A stretch of DNA of 13,985 nucleotides, taken from the NCBI GenBank assembly GCA_025998595.1, contig BNWE01000030.1, forward strand, positions 1 through 13,985, in the 5' to 3' direction. The position numbers and the translations under genes were made by a program. Below are positions 13,342 to 13,985 of this stretch, piece after piece; positions within the stretch are counted from its first letter, which is position 1, and every line of letters starts with the position of its first letter. The notes beneath the pieces are model-generated. The model had not been told where the DNA came from and did not search any database. It worked only from the letters and a program-made list of their open reading frames with translations. The stretch comes from Alphaproteobacteria bacterium. GTDB lineage: Bacteria; Pseudomonadota; Alphaproteobacteria; UBA3830.

Positions 13342-13608
13342 ATGGGAGTTTTTAATATGTCAGAGGAATTTTTGGGCTTAGATTTTAATTCACTTAGATT
13401 GGAGAAGCGTTTTGTAAGGACGATGGAAACGCTGAGCAAGAGTCCTGATAAATCAATATTTGTAAGTAGCGAGAGTCGATCAGAATCTAAAGCTATTTAC
13501 CGAATGTTAAGAAATGATCTACTTAAGGTAGAGGAGATTAAGAGGACTCATAAATCAGCGACGATAAAACGAATGGAGGCTGTTTGGTCCCGTCACATCA
13601 TGATATAA
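13342..13608 (+). pseudogene. Tn5/IS4-type transposase, N-terminal fragment truncated by another IS
   Basis: 88 codons. AGGA 8 nt before the ATG supports the start. The segment SEEFLGLDFNSLRLEKRFVR (6-25), with PDKSIF and ESKAIYRMLRND, matches the N-terminal DNA-binding domain of Tn5-like IS4 transposases (pattern LGD-R-x-x-R, P-x-x-S, A-x-Y-R-x-x-x-N). Full proteins have some 450 residues with a DDE domain. Here homology ends near ATIKRMEA (about residue 77) and the frame closes after nine unrelated codons. The break coincides with the start of the IS481-type element on the same strand, so the gene was probably interrupted by it and the remainder may lie beyond the window. Confidence 0.7.
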
Positions 13609-13985
13609 TGGCAGAAGTTGGATACGAGAGATTTAAGGAGGTACTATGGGACAAATTTTACACAGGAGCGCCAGCACGACGGAAGCGGTTCGTTTAGAGA
13701 TACGGCAGAGCATAGAGAGTATAGCAAAATTGGCAGCAAAATATAACATAAGTCCGAATACGGTTATGAAGTGGAAGCACAGGGAATCAGTAGAAGATCT
13801 GTCCTGCAGGCACAAAGATGTATGTTCGACGGTGTTATCGAAGGAAGAGGAGGCGATTTGCGTGGCTTTCCGCAAGCATTCGCTTCTGCCGCTGGACGAT
13901 TGTCTGTATGCGTTGCAGAAAACGATCCCACACCTGTCGAGATCCTCATTGCACAGGCTTTTTCAGCGCAATAACATCAGTGTTC
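13582..13985 (+). mobile_element. IS481-type insertion sequence, left part (runs off the window)
   Basis: The boundary is put near 13582, where Tn5-type transposase homology stops and a TGT-starting sequence begins (TGTTTGGTCCCGTCACATC). TGT ends are common in IS481/IS3-type elements. The right end is outside the window, so neither the inverted repeat nor a target duplication can be checked. The exact boundary is an estimate. Confidence 0.5.
13646..13985 (+). CDS. IS481-family transposase, N-terminal part (partial, cut by window end)
   Basis: 113 codons from ATG 13646, open to the window end. AAGGAGG (13635-13641) lies 4 nt upstream, a strong but close ribosome binding site. The sequence has an HTH segment (SIESIAKLAAKYNISPNTVM, 22-41, followed by KWKHR), then STVLSKEEEAICVAFRKHSL (61-80), and LDDCLYALQKTIPHLSRSSL then HRLFQRNNI. 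This is the typical start of IS481-family transposases found widely in alphaproteobacteria. The RNase H-like DDE catalytic domain would follow beyond the window. No frameshift is seen, so the element may still be active. It appears to have inserted into the Tn5-type transposase gene upstream. Confidence 0.88.
   Translation, partial: MGQILHRSASTTEAVRLEIRQSIESIAKLAAKYNISPNTVMKWKHRESVEDLSCRHKDVCSTVLSKEEEAICVAFRKHSLLPLDDCLYALQKTIPHLSRSSLHRLFQRNNISV

Overview
The window looks like accessory-rich DNA of a moderately AT-rich, host-associated alphaproteobacterium, probably of the Rickettsiales/Holosporales type. This placement is inferred from gene content: an AmpG-family transporter with a decayed paralogue, exported proteins including one with ankyrin repeats, an IS481-type transposase of a kind I associate with such genomes, palindromic intergenic repeats, and a cell-cycle-like hybrid-free sensor kinase. 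No rRNA or tRNA gene is visible, so the placement cannot be tested here.

Left part (1-5.7 kb). The end of an IS110-family transposase enters on the + strand. Everything else to 5.6 kb is on the minus strand. In transcription order these are typA/bipA (translational GTPase), a short tract of two tandem hairpin repeats, an AmpG-like MFS permease starting with GTG, a secreted beta-propeller-like protein, a fragment carrying only the 3' end of a second AmpG gene, and a secreted methyltransferase-like protein. The two AmpG 3' ends (861-1053 and 2257-2448) are diverged copies. Each is followed by a conserved non-coding tail that supplies the -35 box of the promoter of the exported-protein gene behind it.

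Middle (5.7-9.5 kb). A decayed transposase lies upstream of typA. Next comes a large membrane sensor histidine kinase whose phospho-accepting histidine is replaced by asparagine, divergent from rplS (ribosomal protein L19). Behind rplS is a 116-bp nested inverted repeat that could fold in two alternative ways.

Right part (9.5-14 kb). An Sfp-type phosphopantetheinyl transferase is followed directly by a RelBE/ParDE-like toxin-antitoxin pair whose near-consensus promoter carries a 14-bp palindrome. A 36-bp-arm palindromic repeat separates it from a convergent gene for an exported ankyrin protein. Beyond a 378-bp gene-free stretch come a small exported protein and two transposase fragments: a Tn5/IS4-type N-terminus cut off by an IS481-type element that runs off the window.

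The housekeeping genes (typA, rplS, ampG) are embedded among exported host-interaction candidates, IS debris and palindromic repeats. The observations most worth following up are the Asn-substituted kinase, the AmpG-tail/promoter/exported-gene modules, the covarying hairpin repeats after typA, and the rplS-downstream structured element.
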